Made by a program: the position numbers and the translations under genes
From: Micromonospora lupini str. Lupac 08
GTDB taxonomy: Bacteria; Actinomycetota; Actinomycetes; Mycobacteriales; Micromonosporaceae
Assembly (NCBI RefSeq): GCF_000297395.2
Contig: NZ_HF570108.1
Span: forward strand, 3,531,766 to 3,595,765
Direction: 5' to 3'
Length of the DNA: 64,000 bases
Shown: in pieces, positions 1 to 8,284 of the stretch
Position numbering within the stretch: the first letter of the stretch is position 1
Layout: each line of letters begins with the position of its first letter
Notes under the pieces: model-generated
Told to the model about the DNA's origin: nothing
Databases searched by the model: none
Seen by the model: only the letters and a program-made list of their open reading frames with translations

Positions 1-112
1 CACGGACCCGGTCGTGGCCGGGCAGCGGGTCGACGCGACCGCACCGGTCGGCGCTCCCGAGCCGATCGCCAAGCCGGCACCCATCGAACGCCGCTACGAC
101 GACATGACCTGA
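1..112 (+). CDS. C-terminal end of an unidentified protein
   Basis: An open frame enters from the left edge and stops at TGA 110-112, giving about 36 residues that end in ERRYDDMT. The tail is rich in Pro, Ala and Glu, as a flexible C-terminus would be. It reads in the same direction as the kinase that follows and is closed by a hairpin 25 bases later. There is not enough sequence to name a family; the upstream sequence is needed. Confidence 0.45.
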   Translation, partial: TDPVVAGQRVDATAPVGAPEPIAKPAPIERRYDDMT

Positions 113-136
113 CGGCTCCGCGCCGCCCGGTTCACC

Positions 137-167
137 GACGCCGTCCCCGCCTGCCGGGGGCGGCGTC
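137..167 (+). terminator. Hairpin after the partial gene
   Basis: The arms GACGCCGTCCCCG and CGGGGGCGGCGTC pair with one mismatch around a short loop, 25 bases after the stop at 112. There is no T-run, which is usual for high-GC actinomycete terminators. Confidence 0.55.
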
Positions 168-268
168 GTCGCGTCAGCGGGCCACTGCTGGGGCGCTCAC
201 CCGACGCGTCGACGGCGGGACTGATCGTGACGTCCTCCGCCCCCGGTTAACGGCGGGTGTCCGACCGG

Positions 269-274
269 TACGGT
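269..274 (+). promoter_or_regulatory. Probable -10 box for a leaderless transcript (diacylglycerol kinase)
   Basis: TACGGT is followed by seven bases and then GTG at 282. This TANNNT-N7-start spacing places transcription initiation at or next to the start codon, and no Shine-Dalgarno sequence is present. It favours GTG 282 over GTG 273, which lies inside the box. Confidence 0.45.
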
Positions 275-281
275 GCTGCCC

Positions 282-1271
282 GTGACCGCAGACGATCACC
301 TGCCCGGCCCGCCCAGCGATGGCCCGGTCGAGCGCACCCCGTCCGTCGGCGACTCGGTCGACCGTGTTCGGGATGAGGCCGGCCCCGTGGCCGTGCTCGC
401 CAACCCGACCGCCGGCCGGGGACGGCACCGGGCCCTGCTGCCGCGGCTGCTGGACGGGCTGGCCACCGCCGGCCGGCCGGTCCGACTGCTGTCGGCGTCC
501 ACTCCGGGCGAGGCGGAGGCGGCGTGTCGGAGCGCGGTCGCCGGGGGCGTCGGCGCGCTTGTCGCGGTCGGTGGCGACGGCACGGTGCACCGGGCGATGC
601 AGGCGGTCGCCGGCACCGACGTGCCGTTCGGGCCGGTGCCGGCGGGGACCGGCAACGACTTCGCCGTCGACACCGGCTTTCCGGCCGATCCCGTCGCGGC
701 CGTGGCGGTGATCGCCGACGCGCTGCGCGCGGGCCGGACGCGCCCCGTCGACCTGGCCCGGATGACCGGCGCCGACGGGGCCGAGCGCTGGTACGGGGCG
801 GTCCTCGCGGCAGGCTTCGACGCGATAGTCAACGAGCGCGCCAACCGGATGCGCTGGCCGCGCGGCCCTCGCCGCTACGACCTGGCGATCGTGGTCGAGC
901 TGGCCCGGCTCCGGCCGCGCCGCTACACGCTGCGCCTCGACGGGGTGCCCCACGAGTTGGACGCGGTGCTGGTGGCGGTGGGCAACTGCCCCACGTACGG
1001 CGGGGGGATGCGGATCTGCCCCGACGCCGACCCGACCGACGGGCTGCTCGACGTGGTGGTGGCCGGCCGGGTCGACAGGCGGACCCTCATCCGGGTCAAG
1101 CCGCGCATCTACCAGGGCACCCACGTGAGCCACCCCCTGGTGAGCAGCTACCGGGCGCGCACGGTGGAGCTGGCCGCCGACGACATCGTCACGTACGCCG
1201 ACGGGGAACGCTCGCTGCGGCTGCCGGTGACGATCACCGCCGTGCCGGGCGCTCTGCGGCTGCTGCTCTGA
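282..1271 (+). CDS. Diacylglycerol/lipid kinase family protein
   Basis: This is a 329-residue protein with a DAGK catalytic domain. Such enzymes phosphorylate diacylglycerol or a related lipid (sphingosine, or the PI-synthesis branch) with ATP at the inner membrane face. The nucleotide-binding GGDGTVHRA lies near residue 97 and PAGTGNDFA near residue 120, both diagnostic of the NAD-kinase/DAGK fold; NPTAGRGR near residue 41 is the first conserved loop. The C-terminal half is the usual beta-rich domain. Length matches YegS/DgkB-type proteins. The start at GTG 282 is chosen from the -10 box spacing. The 3' end overlaps the convergent EamA gene by 38 bases. The lipid substrate cannot be told from sequence. 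Confidence 0.88.
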   Translation: MTADDHLPGPPSDGPVERTPSVGDSVDRVRDEAGPVAVLANPTAGRGRHRALLPRLLDGLATAGRPVRLLSASTPGEAEAACRSAVAGGVGALVAVGGDGTVHRAMQAVAGTDVPFGPVPAGTGNDFAVDTGFPADPVAAVAVIADALRAGRTRPVDLARMTGADGAERWYGAVLAAGFDAIVNERANRMRWPRGPRRYDLAIVVELARLRPRRYTLRLDGVPHELDAVLVAVGNCPTYGGGMRICPDADPTDGLLDVVVAGRVDRRTLIRVKPRIYQGTHVSHPLVSSYRARTVELAADDIVTYADGERSLRLPVTITAVPGALRLLL

Positions 1272-2151
1272 CCCGTACCGCGCCGATGCTGGCCGCGATG
1301 ACAAGCACGATGGCGGCGCACTCCAGCAGCGTCAGCTCCTGCCGCAGCACCAGCCAGCCGGCGAGTGTGGCGATGGCCGGGCCGAGGCTCATCAGCACCG
1401 CGAAGGTGGCCGTCGGCATCCGGCGCAGGGCCAGCAGCTCCAGGGTGTACGGCAGTCCGGAGGCCAGCACCGCGAGGGCCGTGCCGAGCGCCAGGATCGT
1501 CGGGTCGAGCAGCACCGCGCCGCCGTCGACGATGCCCAGCGGCAGGGTGACGAGCGCGGCGAGGGTCAGGGCCAGGGCCAGCCCGTCCGCGCCCGGGAAC
1601 CGTCCGCCGACCCGCGCGCTGAGCACGATGTACGCCGCCCACATGGTGCCCGCGCCGAACGCGAAGGCCACCCCGGCCGGGTTGAGCCGATCGAAGCCGC
1701 CCTGCCCGAGCAGCGCCACCCCGGCCAGCGCCAGCCCCGCCCAGCACCAGCTCGCCAGCCGGCGGGCGGTGAAGACGGACAGCGCCAGCGGGCCGAGGAC
1801 CTCCAGGGTCACCGTCGGTCCGAGCGGAATCCGGTCGATGGCCTGGTAGAACAGCGAGTTCATGCCGGCCAGCGCCAGCCCGAACGCGCCGGCCGCCAGC
1901 CAGGCCGAGCGGTCGTACCCGCGCAGTCGGGGCCGGCACACGACGAGCAGCAGCACCGCCGAGATCGTCAGCCGCAGGGTGACCGCCCCGGCCACCCCGG
2001 TACGCGGAAAGAGCAGCGCGGCCACGGCGGAGCCGAACTGCACCGACAGCGCCCCGCCGAGCACCAGCCCCACGGCGACGACGCCGCCACGGCGCTCCGG
2101 GGGCGCCTCGGCCGGGCGTGCGCTGGGCAGCAGGGTCTCCGTCACGCGCAT
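1234..2151 (-). CDS. EamA (DMT superfamily) transporter, RhtA-like
   Basis: The product has 305 residues with about ten hydrophobic segments arranged as two EamA repeats, the layout of ten-helix drug/metabolite exporters such as RhtA (threonine/homoserine efflux). Recognisable stretches include GMNSLFYQAIDRIPLG in the first repeat and LGPAIATLAGWLVLRQ in the second, where paired short helices end in a conserved Gly/Pro turn. ATG 2151 (MRVTETLL) is taken as start because the open frame upstream of it is Arg-rich and non-membrane. The gene converges on the lipid kinase with a short overlap of coding ends. Substrate is unknown; small amino acids are only a family-based guess. Confidence 0.82.
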   Translation of the reverse strand: MRVTETLLPSARPAEAPPERRGGVVAVGLVLGGALSVQFGSAVAALLFPRTGVAGAVTLRLTISAVLLLVVCRPRLRGYDRSAWLAAGAFGLALAGMNSLFYQAIDRIPLGPTVTLEVLGPLALSVFTARRLASWCWAGLALAGVALLGQGGFDRLNPAGVAFAFGAGTMWAAYIVLSARVGGRFPGADGLALALTLAALVTLPLGIVDGGAVLLDPTILALGTALAVLASGLPYTLELLALRRMPTATFAVLMSLGPAIATLAGWLVLRQELTLLECAAIVLVIAASIGAVRVRAAAAERPARR

Positions 2152-2296
2152 GACGCTAGGCGGTCGCCTCAGGCAACTCTCCAGCGGTGTCCACGGCAGC
2201 GGGCGGCGCTTGCGGGCGGGCTTCGACGGGCGGGCCGCGTGGACGCCTGAGCGCCCACACGGGCCGCAGATGGTCGCCAACCTGGTGCTACCGGCG

Positions 2297-2302
2297 TAGC
2301 GT
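2297..2302 (+). promoter_or_regulatory. Probable -10 box for leaderless antitoxin mRNA
   Basis: TAGCGT is followed by seven bases and ATG 2310. There is no purine-rich ribosome site before the ATG. Confidence 0.45.
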
Positions 2303-2309
2303 CGCGGGT

Positions 2310-2618
2310 ATGACCAGCGCCATGCGGAAACTGTCAATCTCCGTGCCACCCGACGTGGCGGAGCGCCTGGAGCGCGAGGCCAACGCGAGCGCCTACATCA
2401 CCCAGGCCGTCCGGGATGGCATGCGCCTGGACGCCCTGGATGCGGAACTGGCCCACCAGGGCATCCGCATCACCGAGCAGGGGGTGGCCGAGGCGCGCGC
2501 GCGTCGTGCCGCAGTCGAGGCGGAGTGGTCGCCGGAGCGCCGGAACGCCCTGCGCGAGCGGGCACGCCAGCACGCGCTCGACACGTCCGCCGGCGCTGTC
2601 GACCAGCCGGCCGCGTGA
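2310..2618 (+). CDS. CopG/ribbon-helix-helix-type antitoxin
   Basis: A 102-residue protein whose N-terminus (MRKLSISVPPDVAERLEREA) is the beta strand plus first helix of a ribbon-helix-helix DNA-binding dimer. The rest is charged and helical, and would be the toxin-wrapping tail. It stands 28 bases ahead of a PIN-domain gene on the same strand, the standard antitoxin-first order of VapBC-like modules. By family, the pair would repress its own promoter, and the free toxin would cleave RNA. The ATG at 2310 is preceded by a TANNNT box at leaderless spacing. The exact antitoxin family is uncertain because only the N-terminal motif is clear. Confidence 0.75.
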   Translation: MTSAMRKLSISVPPDVAERLEREANASAYITQAVRDGMRLDALDAELAHQGIRITEQGVAEARARRAAVEAEWSPERRNALRERARQHALDTSAGAVDQPAA

Positions 2619-2646
2619 CCCGGAGGACGACCGGCCGATCCGGCTC

Positions 2647-3012
2647 GTGCTGGACCGCTCGGCGCTGCTGGCCTACCTGGCAGGGTCGGTACACGTGGGG
2701 GAGCCGCTGCACGAGGTCATCCAGGACCGCAACAGGTTCGGCGTCACCGCCGTGACCGTGGCGGAAACCATGGCGATCGTCAGCGACCCGAAGGAACGGG
2801 CGACCCTGCACCGGCTGCTGACCCTCGACGCGTGCGAGGTGCTCGCCACCGACGGGCGCTCCTGGCACGAACTGAGCTTCTGGCGCACGGTGACGGGTCG
2901 TGCCGACCTGGCGACGACGGTGCTCGCCGTGCTCCACCACGACGCGTCGATCCTCACCGGAGAGGACCGGTACGGCGACGGCGACCTGCCGGTGATCCAC
3001 ATTCCGGGCTGA
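2647..3012 (+). CDS. PIN-domain (VapC-like) ribonuclease toxin
   Basis: About 121 residues with the PIN layout of acidic metal ligands: Asp in VLDRSALLAYL at the N-terminus, Glu in VAETMAI, Asp in GRADLATTVLAVLHHD and Asp in GEDRYGD. These would hold Mg or Mn for endoribonuclease activity, with RNA as expected target. It follows the ribbon-helix-helix gene. The start is unclear. The only conventional start that keeps the first strand is GTG 2647, but the good ribosome site GGAGGA (2622-2627) sits 19 bases away from it. An ATC codon at 2638 has a 10-base spacer and would restore an IRLVLD strand. All catalytic acids appear present, so the toxin is probably intact. Confidence 0.75.
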   Translation: MLDRSALLAYLAGSVHVGEPLHEVIQDRNRFGVTAVTVAETMAIVSDPKERATLHRLLTLDACEVLATDGRSWHELSFWRTVTGRADLATTVLAVLHHDASILTGEDRYGDGDLPVIHIPG

Positions 3013-3030
3013 CGGCAGGCGAGCGCTGGG

Positions 3031-3810
3031 TCAGGCGGGTAGGGCCAGGTCCAGGACCGCGCCGAGGCCGTTCTCCCGGCCCGGGTCGGCGGCCGGGAGC
3101 ACCAGCACCGCGCAGCCGGCGGCGACGGCGCCCGCGTCGGCAGGTGTGTCGCCGACCATCAGCGTCTGCTCGGGGTCGACGCCGAGCATCCCGCAGGCCC
3201 GCCAGAAGATCGCCGGGTCGGGCTTGCAGCGGCCCACCTCGTACGACAGCACGAACGCGTCGACGAGGTCGGTCAACCCCCAGGCGTCGAAGTGCGGTCG
3301 CAGGTCGAAGCCGATGTTGCTGACCACCGCCACCCGCACACCGGCGTCGCGCAGCGCGGCGAGCGTGGGGGCGGCGTCCGGGTACGGCAGCCAGCCCTCG
3401 GCGACGAGCAGCCGCTCGTAGAGCGCGTCGGCGAAGCCCTCGATGTCCGCGTCCACGGTCTCGGCGAGCCCGGTGTACGCCGCCCGGTGCGCGTGGGCGT
3501 AGAGGTCCCGGTCGGCCCACAGCTCGGCCAGCCGGGGCGGCACCCGGGCCGGCAGCGGGCCGCCTGCGCGCCCGGCGGTCAGCAGACGGTCGGCAAGCGA
3601 GGTGGCCCGGACCCGGTCGAGGGTGACCCCGCACGCGGCGGCGGCTTCCGTGACCCACTGCCGGGGCTCCTCCACCTGGGCCAGGGTGCCGTGGAAGTCG
3701 AAGAGCACCGCCTTGACGGGCCGTCGGGACGCGCGGGGGGCGCTGGCGTCCGCGACGCTGCCCGGCGGACTGGTCTGGGGCGGTTCGGCATGGTCCGGCA
3801 CGCCGTGCAC
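3031..3810 (-). CDS. HAD-superfamily hydrolase
   Basis: About 259 residues from GTG 3810. HAD motifs are present in order: motif I FDFHGTL (nucleophile Asp, then His where many members have Asp), motif II VVSNIG, motif III Lys in CKPDPAIF, and motif IV VGDTPADAGA. An alpha-helical cap lies between motifs I and II. The family removes phosphate from small metabolites, or is a haloacid dehalogenase-like phosphatase; the substrate is not predictable. The motif-I Asp-to-His change at the general-acid position would weaken classic phosphatase chemistry. A longer frame upstream to 3870 would run into the divergent helicase promoter, so the later GTG is preferred. It converges with the toxin gene 18 bases away. 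Confidence 0.78.
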   Translation of the reverse strand: MHGVPDHAEPPQTSPPGSVADASAPRASRRPVKAVLFDFHGTLAQVEEPRQWVTEAAAACGVTLDRVRATSLADRLLTAGRAGGPLPARVPPRLAELWADRDLYAHAHRAAYTGLAETVDADIEGFADALYERLLVAEGWLPYPDAAPTLAALRDAGVRVAVVSNIGFDLRPHFDAWGLTDLVDAFVLSYEVGRCKPDPAIFWRACGMLGVDPEQTLMVGDTPADAGAVAAGCAVLVLPAADPGRENGLGAVLDLALPA

Positions 3811-3874
3811 CCTACCGACCGCCGCCGACGGCCCCTCCGCACGGCCTTGTCGGGTGTCGTGTCCCGGCACGCAC

Positions 3875-3880
3875 TAATCT
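3875..3880 (+). promoter_or_regulatory. Probable -10 box for leaderless helicase mRNA
   Basis: TAATCT is followed by seven bases and ATG 3888. The intervening TGGTGCC has no Shine-Dalgarno character. Confidence 0.5.
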
Positions 3881-3887
3881 TGGTGCC

Positions 3888-6689
3888 ATGTCGAGTCCCG
3901 CCGAGCGGTATGCAGCGGCGCGCCGCCGGGCCGCGCAGACCGCACAGTTCCCGGCGCTGGACGAGTTCGCCCTGGACCTGGGGTTCGATCTCGACGACTT
4001 CCAGCGGGAGGCGTGTCAGTCGTTGGAGCGGGGCAGCGGCGTGCTGGTCTGTGCCCCCACCGGCGCCGGCAAGACCGTGGTCGGCGAGTTCGCCGTACAC
4101 CTGGCGTTGCGGGGGCGGCCCGACGACCCGGCGGCGGCCGACGACGCCGCGACGCCACCGATCCGGCGCAAGTGCTTCTACACCACGCCGATCAAGGCGC
4201 TGTCCAACCAGAAGTACCACGATCTGGTCGCCCGGTACGGCGCCGAGCAGGTCGGCCTGCTCACCGGCGACAACGCGATAAACGGCGACGCGCCCGTGAT
4301 CGTGATGACCACCGAGGTGCTGCGCAACATGCTGTACGCGGGGTCCAGCACCCTGCAGGGGCTGGCCTACGTGGTGATGGACGAGGTGCACTACCTCGCC
4401 GACCGGTTCCGCGGTGGCGTGTGGGAAGAGGTGATCATCCACCTGCCCGCCTCGGTCACCCTGGTCTCGCTGTCGGCGACGGTGTCAAACGCCGAGGAGT
4501 TCGCCGACTGGCTGGTCACCGTGCGCGGCGAGACCGCAGTGGTGGTCAGCGAGCACCGGCCGGTGCCGCTGTGGCAGCACATGCTCGTCGGCAAGCGGAT
4601 GTTCGACCTGTTCCACGACGCCGACGCGGCCCGCAAGCACGACGTGCACCCGGAGCTGCTGCGCTACACCCGCGACCAGATGCGCCGTCTGGAGCTGGGG
4701 GAGGGGCGCAGCGCCGGGCCGGGCTCCGGTCGGCGTGGTCCCCGCTGGCGTGGGCCGATGCGCCCGGACATCGTCGACCGGCTGGACCGCGAAGGGCTGC
4801 TGCCGGCGATCCTGTTCATCTTCAGCCGGGCCGGCTGCGCCGCCGCCGTGCAGCAGTGCCTGGCCGCCGGGCTGCGGCTCACCTCGCCCGAGGAGCGGGC
4901 CGAGATCCGCCGCGTCGTCGAGTCCCGGGTCACCGCCATCCCCGGCGAGGACCTGACGGTGCTCGGCTACTGGGAGTGGCTCGACGGCCTGGAGCGGGGC
5001 CTCGCGGCCCACCACGCCGGCATGCTGCCGGTGTTCAAGGAGATCGTCGAGGAGCTGTTCGTCAGGGGTCTGGTCAAGGCGGTCTTCGCCACCGAGACCC
5101 TGGCGCTGGGCATCAACATGCCGGCCCGCTGCGTCGTCCTGGAACGCCTCGTGAAGTACAACGGCGAGGCGCACGTCGACCTGACCCCGGGGGAGTACAC
5201 GCAGCTCACCGGGCGGGCCGGCCGGCGCGGCATCGACGTCGAGGGGCACGCCGTCGTGGTGTGGTCCCCGGAGACCGACCCGCGGCACGTGGCCGGGCTC
5301 GCCTCCACCCGCACCTATCCGCTGCGGTCCAGCTTCCGGCCCTCGTACAACATGGCGGTGAACCTGGTCGGCACGGTCGGCGCGGAGCCCGCCCGGGCGT
5401 TGCTGGAGTCCTCGTTCGCCCAGTTCCAGGCCGACCGGTCGGTGGTCGGCCTGGCACGGCAGGTGCAGCGCAACACCGAGACCATCGAGGCGTACGGCGC
5501 GGAGGCCGCCTGCCACCACGGCGACTTCGACGGGTACTTCGCGCTGCGGGTGGCGATCGCCGACCGGGAGAAGGCGATCGCCCGGCAGGGGCAGACCCAG
5601 CGCAAGGCCGCCGCCGTGGCGTCGCTGGAGCGCCTGCGGGTCGGTGACGTGATCCGCGTGCCGTCGGGTCGGCGGGCCGGCCTGGCGGTCGTGCTGGACC
5701 CGGCGACAGGCGGTTTCGGCGAACCCCGTCCGCTGGTGCTCACCCAGGACCGCTGGGCGGGACGGGTCAGCCCCGGCGACTTCACCACCCCGGCGGAGGT
5801 GCTGGCCCGCATCCGGGTGCCCAAGCACTTCAACCACCGCTCGCCGGGCGCCCGGCGGGACCTGGCCGCCGAGGTCAGCGGCACCGGCCTGGACCGGCAC
5901 GGCGGTCGGCGCGGTGGCCGCTCCCGGCAGACGCCCGGCGAGGACCACCAGCTCACGCAGCTCCGCACCGAGCTGCGCAACCATCCCTGCCACGCCTGCC
6001 CGGAGCGCGAGGAGCACGCCCGCTGGGCGGAGCGACGCCGTCGCCTGGAGCGGGACACCGAGGAACTGCGCGAGCGGGTGTCCGGGCGCACCGGGTCCCT
6101 CGCGCGGACCTTCGACCGGATCGTCGCCCTGCTGACCGACCGTGGCTACCTCGCCCGCGACGGCGCGGTCACCGACGCCGGTCGGATGCTCGGCCGGATC
6201 TGGACCGAAGCCGACCTGCTGGTCGCCGAGTGTCTGCGCCGACGCGTGTGGGACGGCCTCTCCCCGGCCGAGTTGGCCGCGGCGGTGTCCGTGGTGGTCT
6301 TCGAGGCGCGTCGCGACGTCGACGAGCGGGCGTCGCTGCCGCGTGGCCCGGTGGCCGACGCGGTGGACGAGACGCTGAAGCTGTGGGGCGAGATCGAGGC
6401 CGACGAGGCGGCCCGCGGTCTGTCCGCGACCCGGGAGCCGGATCTGGGCTTCGCCTGGCCGGTCTACCGTTGGGCGCGGGGTGAGGCCCTGGCCAAGGTG
6501 CTCGGCAGTGGGCACGAGATCGACGGGGAGATGCCCGCCGGTGACTTCGTCCGGTGGGCGCGGCAGGTGGTCGATCTGCTCGGTCAACTTGCCGACTCCG
6601 GCGGGGCCTCCCCGGAGCTGCGCTCCACCGCCCGGCAGGCGATAGCGGCCATCAACCGGGGCGTGCTGGCGTACCACACCTCCGCCTGA
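3888..6689 (+). CDS. helY: Ski2/HelY-type DEAD/DEAH-box helicase
   Basis: A 933-residue superfamily 2 helicase. Motif I is PTGAGKT (about residue 59), motif II DEVHYL, motif III SAT and motif VI QLTGRAGRRG. DEVH followed by GRAGRRG is typical of the Ski2-like group (Mtr4/Ski2, mycobacterial HelY), which unwinds RNA with ATP and feeds RNA decay or processing. The region after motif VI holds the long helical DSHCT-type tail, with a Cys pair (CHACPERE) near residue 703. The length matches actinobacterial HelY. Translation probably begins directly at the transcript end. A strong terminator follows 57 bases after the stop, so this is a single-gene unit. Confidence 0.9.
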   Translation: MSSPAERYAAARRRAAQTAQFPALDEFALDLGFDLDDFQREACQSLERGSGVLVCAPTGAGKTVVGEFAVHLALRGRPDDPAAADDAATPPIRRKCFYTTPIKALSNQKYHDLVARYGAEQVGLLTGDNAINGDAPVIVMTTEVLRNMLYAGSSTLQGLAYVVMDEVHYLADRFRGGVWEEVIIHLPASVTLVSLSATVSNAEEFADWLVTVRGETAVVVSEHRPVPLWQHMLVGKRMFDLFHDADAARKHDVHPELLRYTRDQMRRLELGEGRSAGPGSGRRGPRWRGPMRPDIVDRLDREGLLPAILFIFSRAGCAAAVQQCLAAGLRLTSPEERAEIRRVVESRVTAIPGEDLTVLGYWEWLDGLERGLAAHHAGMLPVFKEIVEELFVRGLVKAVFATETLALGINMPARCVVLERLVKYNGEAHVDLTPGEYTQLTGRAGRRGIDVEGHAVVVWSPETDPRHVAGLASTRTYPLRSSFRPSYNMAVNLVGTVGAEPARALLESSFAQFQADRSVVGLARQVQRNTETIEAYGAEAACHHGDFDGYFALRVAIADREKAIARQGQTQRKAAAVASLERLRVGDVIRVPSGRRAGLAVVLDPATGGFGEPRPLVLTQDRWAGRVSPGDFTTPAEVLARIRVPKHFNHRSPGARRDLAAEVSGTGLDRHGGRRGGRSRQTPGEDHQLTQLRTELRNHPCHACPEREEHARWAERRRRLERDTEELRERVSGRTGSLARTFDRIVALLTDRGYLARDGAVTDAGRMLGRIWTEADLLVAECLRRRVWDGLSPAELAAAVSVVVFEARRDVDERASLPRGPVADAVDETLKLWGEIEADEAARGLSATREPDLGFAWPVYRWARGEALAKVLGSGHEIDGEMPAGDFVRWARQVVDLLGQLADSGGASPELRSTARQAIAAINRGVLAYHTSA

Positions 6690-6746
6690 TCATCATTTTC
6701 GGTCAGCGCCACCCCGGGACCGACGCATCGGACGGTCACCGCGACG

Positions 6747-6773
6747 GCACCCCCCGCATCGTCCGGGGGGTGC
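6747..6773 (+). terminator. Terminator after the helicase
   Basis: GCACCCCCCG and CGGGGGGTGC form a perfect 10-bp stem with a 7-base loop. Confidence 0.75.
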
Positions 6774-6854
6774 TGTTGCGCCTGCTCCGGGCACCCCTGA
6801 TCATTGCCCGAGCGTCGTTTTTACGCGCCGGTAACGAATGGGGAGAGAACCGCC

Positions 6855-7757
6855 GTGGCGGACATCAATCACTTTGAGTACGGGTGGATCACGCCCGCGC
6901 TGAGCTACGCGCTGTCCGTGCTCGGCTCGGTTCTCGGCCTCGTCTGCGCCGGCCGCATCCGGACCGCCCGCACCGCCGGTCAGCGCGCCTGGTGGGGCCT
7001 GTTGGCCGCCTGGGCGCTCGGCGGCACCGCCATCTGGGCGATGCACTTCATGGCCATGCTCGGCTTCGCCGTCGACGGCGCGCGCATCCGGTACGACGTG
7101 CCCCTCACCGCCGCCAGCACCGCCATCGCGGTGGTCGCGGTCGGCATCGGCCTGGCCATCGTCGGCACCGGCCGGCTGAATCCGCTACGCCTCGTCGCCG
7201 GCGGCGTCTTCACCGGCGCCGGCGTCGCCGCCATGCACTACACCGGCATGGCGGCGATGCGCCTCAACGGCAGCCTCGGCTACGACAGCACCCGCGTCAT
7301 CCTCTCGGTGGTCATCGCGGTCGTCGCCGCGACCGTCGCGCTGTGGCTCGCGATGACCGTCCGGCGCGGCCTGGCGATCTTCGCGTCCGCGCTGGTCATG
7401 GGCGTCGCCGTGAACGGCATGCACTTCACCGGCATGAGCGCGCTGTCGGTGCACCTGCACGAACGTGCGGGCGGGGTGAGCGGCGCCGGGGTGAGCGCGC
7501 TGCTGGTGCCGATCGTCGTGGCGGTGATCTTCGGTGTGGTGGGGCTGCTCTACGCCCTGCTCGCCGCGCCCACCGACGACGACGTGGCCGCCGCCGCGTA
7601 CCTCGACGCGCGCCGGGGACCGGAGCCGGCCCCGGCCGCGCCGGTGGCCGCTCCGGACCCGGTCGGACTGCGCGCCCGCTCCACCCTCGGGCAGCCCGGC
7701 ACCCCGTTCCCGTCACGCCGGGACACCCCTACGCGCCGGGACACCCCGTCGCGCTGA
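6855..7757 (+). CDS. MHYT-domain integral membrane sensor
   Basis: A 300-residue protein with about seven hydrophobic helices carrying the repeated Met-His-Tyr/Phe-Thr signature: AMHFMAM, MHYTGMAAM and MHFTGMSAL. In the MHYT family, the Met and His residues near the outer membrane face are proposed to bind copper and sense oxygen, CO or NO. Here no GGDEF, EAL or kinase domain is attached; the C-terminal 80 residues are a hydrophilic Pro/Ala/Arg-rich tail ending in an SRRDTPTRRDTPSR repeat. A partner protein would therefore be needed to pass on a signal. GTG 6855 is chosen because GGGAGAG lies just upstream. The 3' end faces an NTF2-like gene 21 bases away. Confidence 0.85.
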   Translation: MADINHFEYGWITPALSYALSVLGSVLGLVCAGRIRTARTAGQRAWWGLLAAWALGGTAIWAMHFMAMLGFAVDGARIRYDVPLTAASTAIAVVAVGIGLAIVGTGRLNPLRLVAGGVFTGAGVAAMHYTGMAAMRLNGSLGYDSTRVILSVVIAVVAATVALWLAMTVRRGLAIFASALVMGVAVNGMHFTGMSALSVHLHERAGGVSGAGVSALLVPIVVAVIFGVVGLLYALLAAPTDDDVAAAAYLDARRGPEPAPAAPVAAPDPVGLRARSTLGQPGTPFPSRRDTPTRRDTPSR

Positions 7758-7778
7758 CACCGCGCACCCGGGGGCCGA

Positions 7779-8147
7779 TCAGGCCTCCGGGACCCGGTCC
7801 AGCCAGCCGAGCACCTGGCGCAACCGCCCGTCGCCGTCCACCACGGCGACGTCGAAGCCCACGATCGGCGCCTCGACCCCGTCGGGCCCCAGCTCCCAGG
7901 TGAACCGGACCTGGTCGTGGTGGCCGTCGACCGGTCCGGCCAGCCGGAACGTCATGCCGGGGAACCGGTCCTGCACGGCCGCGATCATCGTGTCGATCGC
8001 CTCCCGGCCCTCGGCGACGCTCAGCGGGTCCACGTAGCGGGCGTCGGCAGCCCACACGTCGGCGATCTCCGTGCGGCGACGGGCGGGATCGGTCTCGTTC
8101 CAGATCGCGATGTACCGCTCGGCAAGCGTGTCGAAGCTCGTACCCAT
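7779..8147 (-). CDS. NTF2-like / SnoaL-type small protein
   Basis: This 122-residue protein has the cone-shaped NTF2 fold pattern: an N-terminal helix (FDTLAERYIAIWNETDPARR), the ARYVDPLS segment, a second helix (EGREAIDTMIAAVQDRFPGM) and four C-terminal strands (FTWELGP, FDVAVVDGDGRL). Members bind small hydrophobic ligands, and some are isomerases or hydrolases. Actinomycetes carry many as stand-alone proteins of unknown role. It is divergent from an XRE/MmyB-type regulator with 137 bases between them, an arrangement in which the regulator commonly controls the neighbouring enzyme. A GAGGAAG ribosome site lies just before ATG 8147. Confidence 0.78.
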   Translation of the reverse strand: MGTSFDTLAERYIAIWNETDPARRRTEIADVWAADARYVDPLSVAEGREAIDTMIAAVQDRFPGMTFRLAGPVDGHHDQVRFTWELGPDGVEAPIVGFDVAVVDGDGRLRQVLGWLDRVPEA

Positions 8148-8231
8148 GGCTTCCTCCTCATCGTGGGATGTCGGGCGGCGGTGGACGCCGCCCTCGGAGA
8201 CGATGCTCGCGGCCGGTCCGGGACCCTGTCG

Positions 8232-8248
8232 ATTACGTCGGAGGTAAT
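8232..8248. promoter_or_regulatory. Possible XRE operator between divergent genes
   Basis: ATTAC and GTAAT form an inverted repeat with a 7-base spacer between the NTF2-like gene and the regulator. It is AT-rich against the GC-rich surroundings, as a binding site often is. The assignment to this regulator is inference. Confidence 0.35.
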
Positions 8249-8271
8249 GGCCGGTGAGCCGACGCGGTCAC

Positions 8272-8277
8272 TAGGGT
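8272..8277 (+). promoter_or_regulatory. Probable -10 box for leaderless XRE regulator mRNA
   Basis: TAGGGT is followed by seven bases and GTG 8285, with no ribosome site. Confidence 0.45.
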
Positions 8278-8284
8278 CGGTCGC

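Noticed and set aside
2152..2349. N-terminal extension of the EamA transporter up to 2349
   Set aside because: The extension is Arg-rich and non-membrane and overlaps the antitoxin promoter and start; ATG 2151 gives a normal transporter N-terminus.
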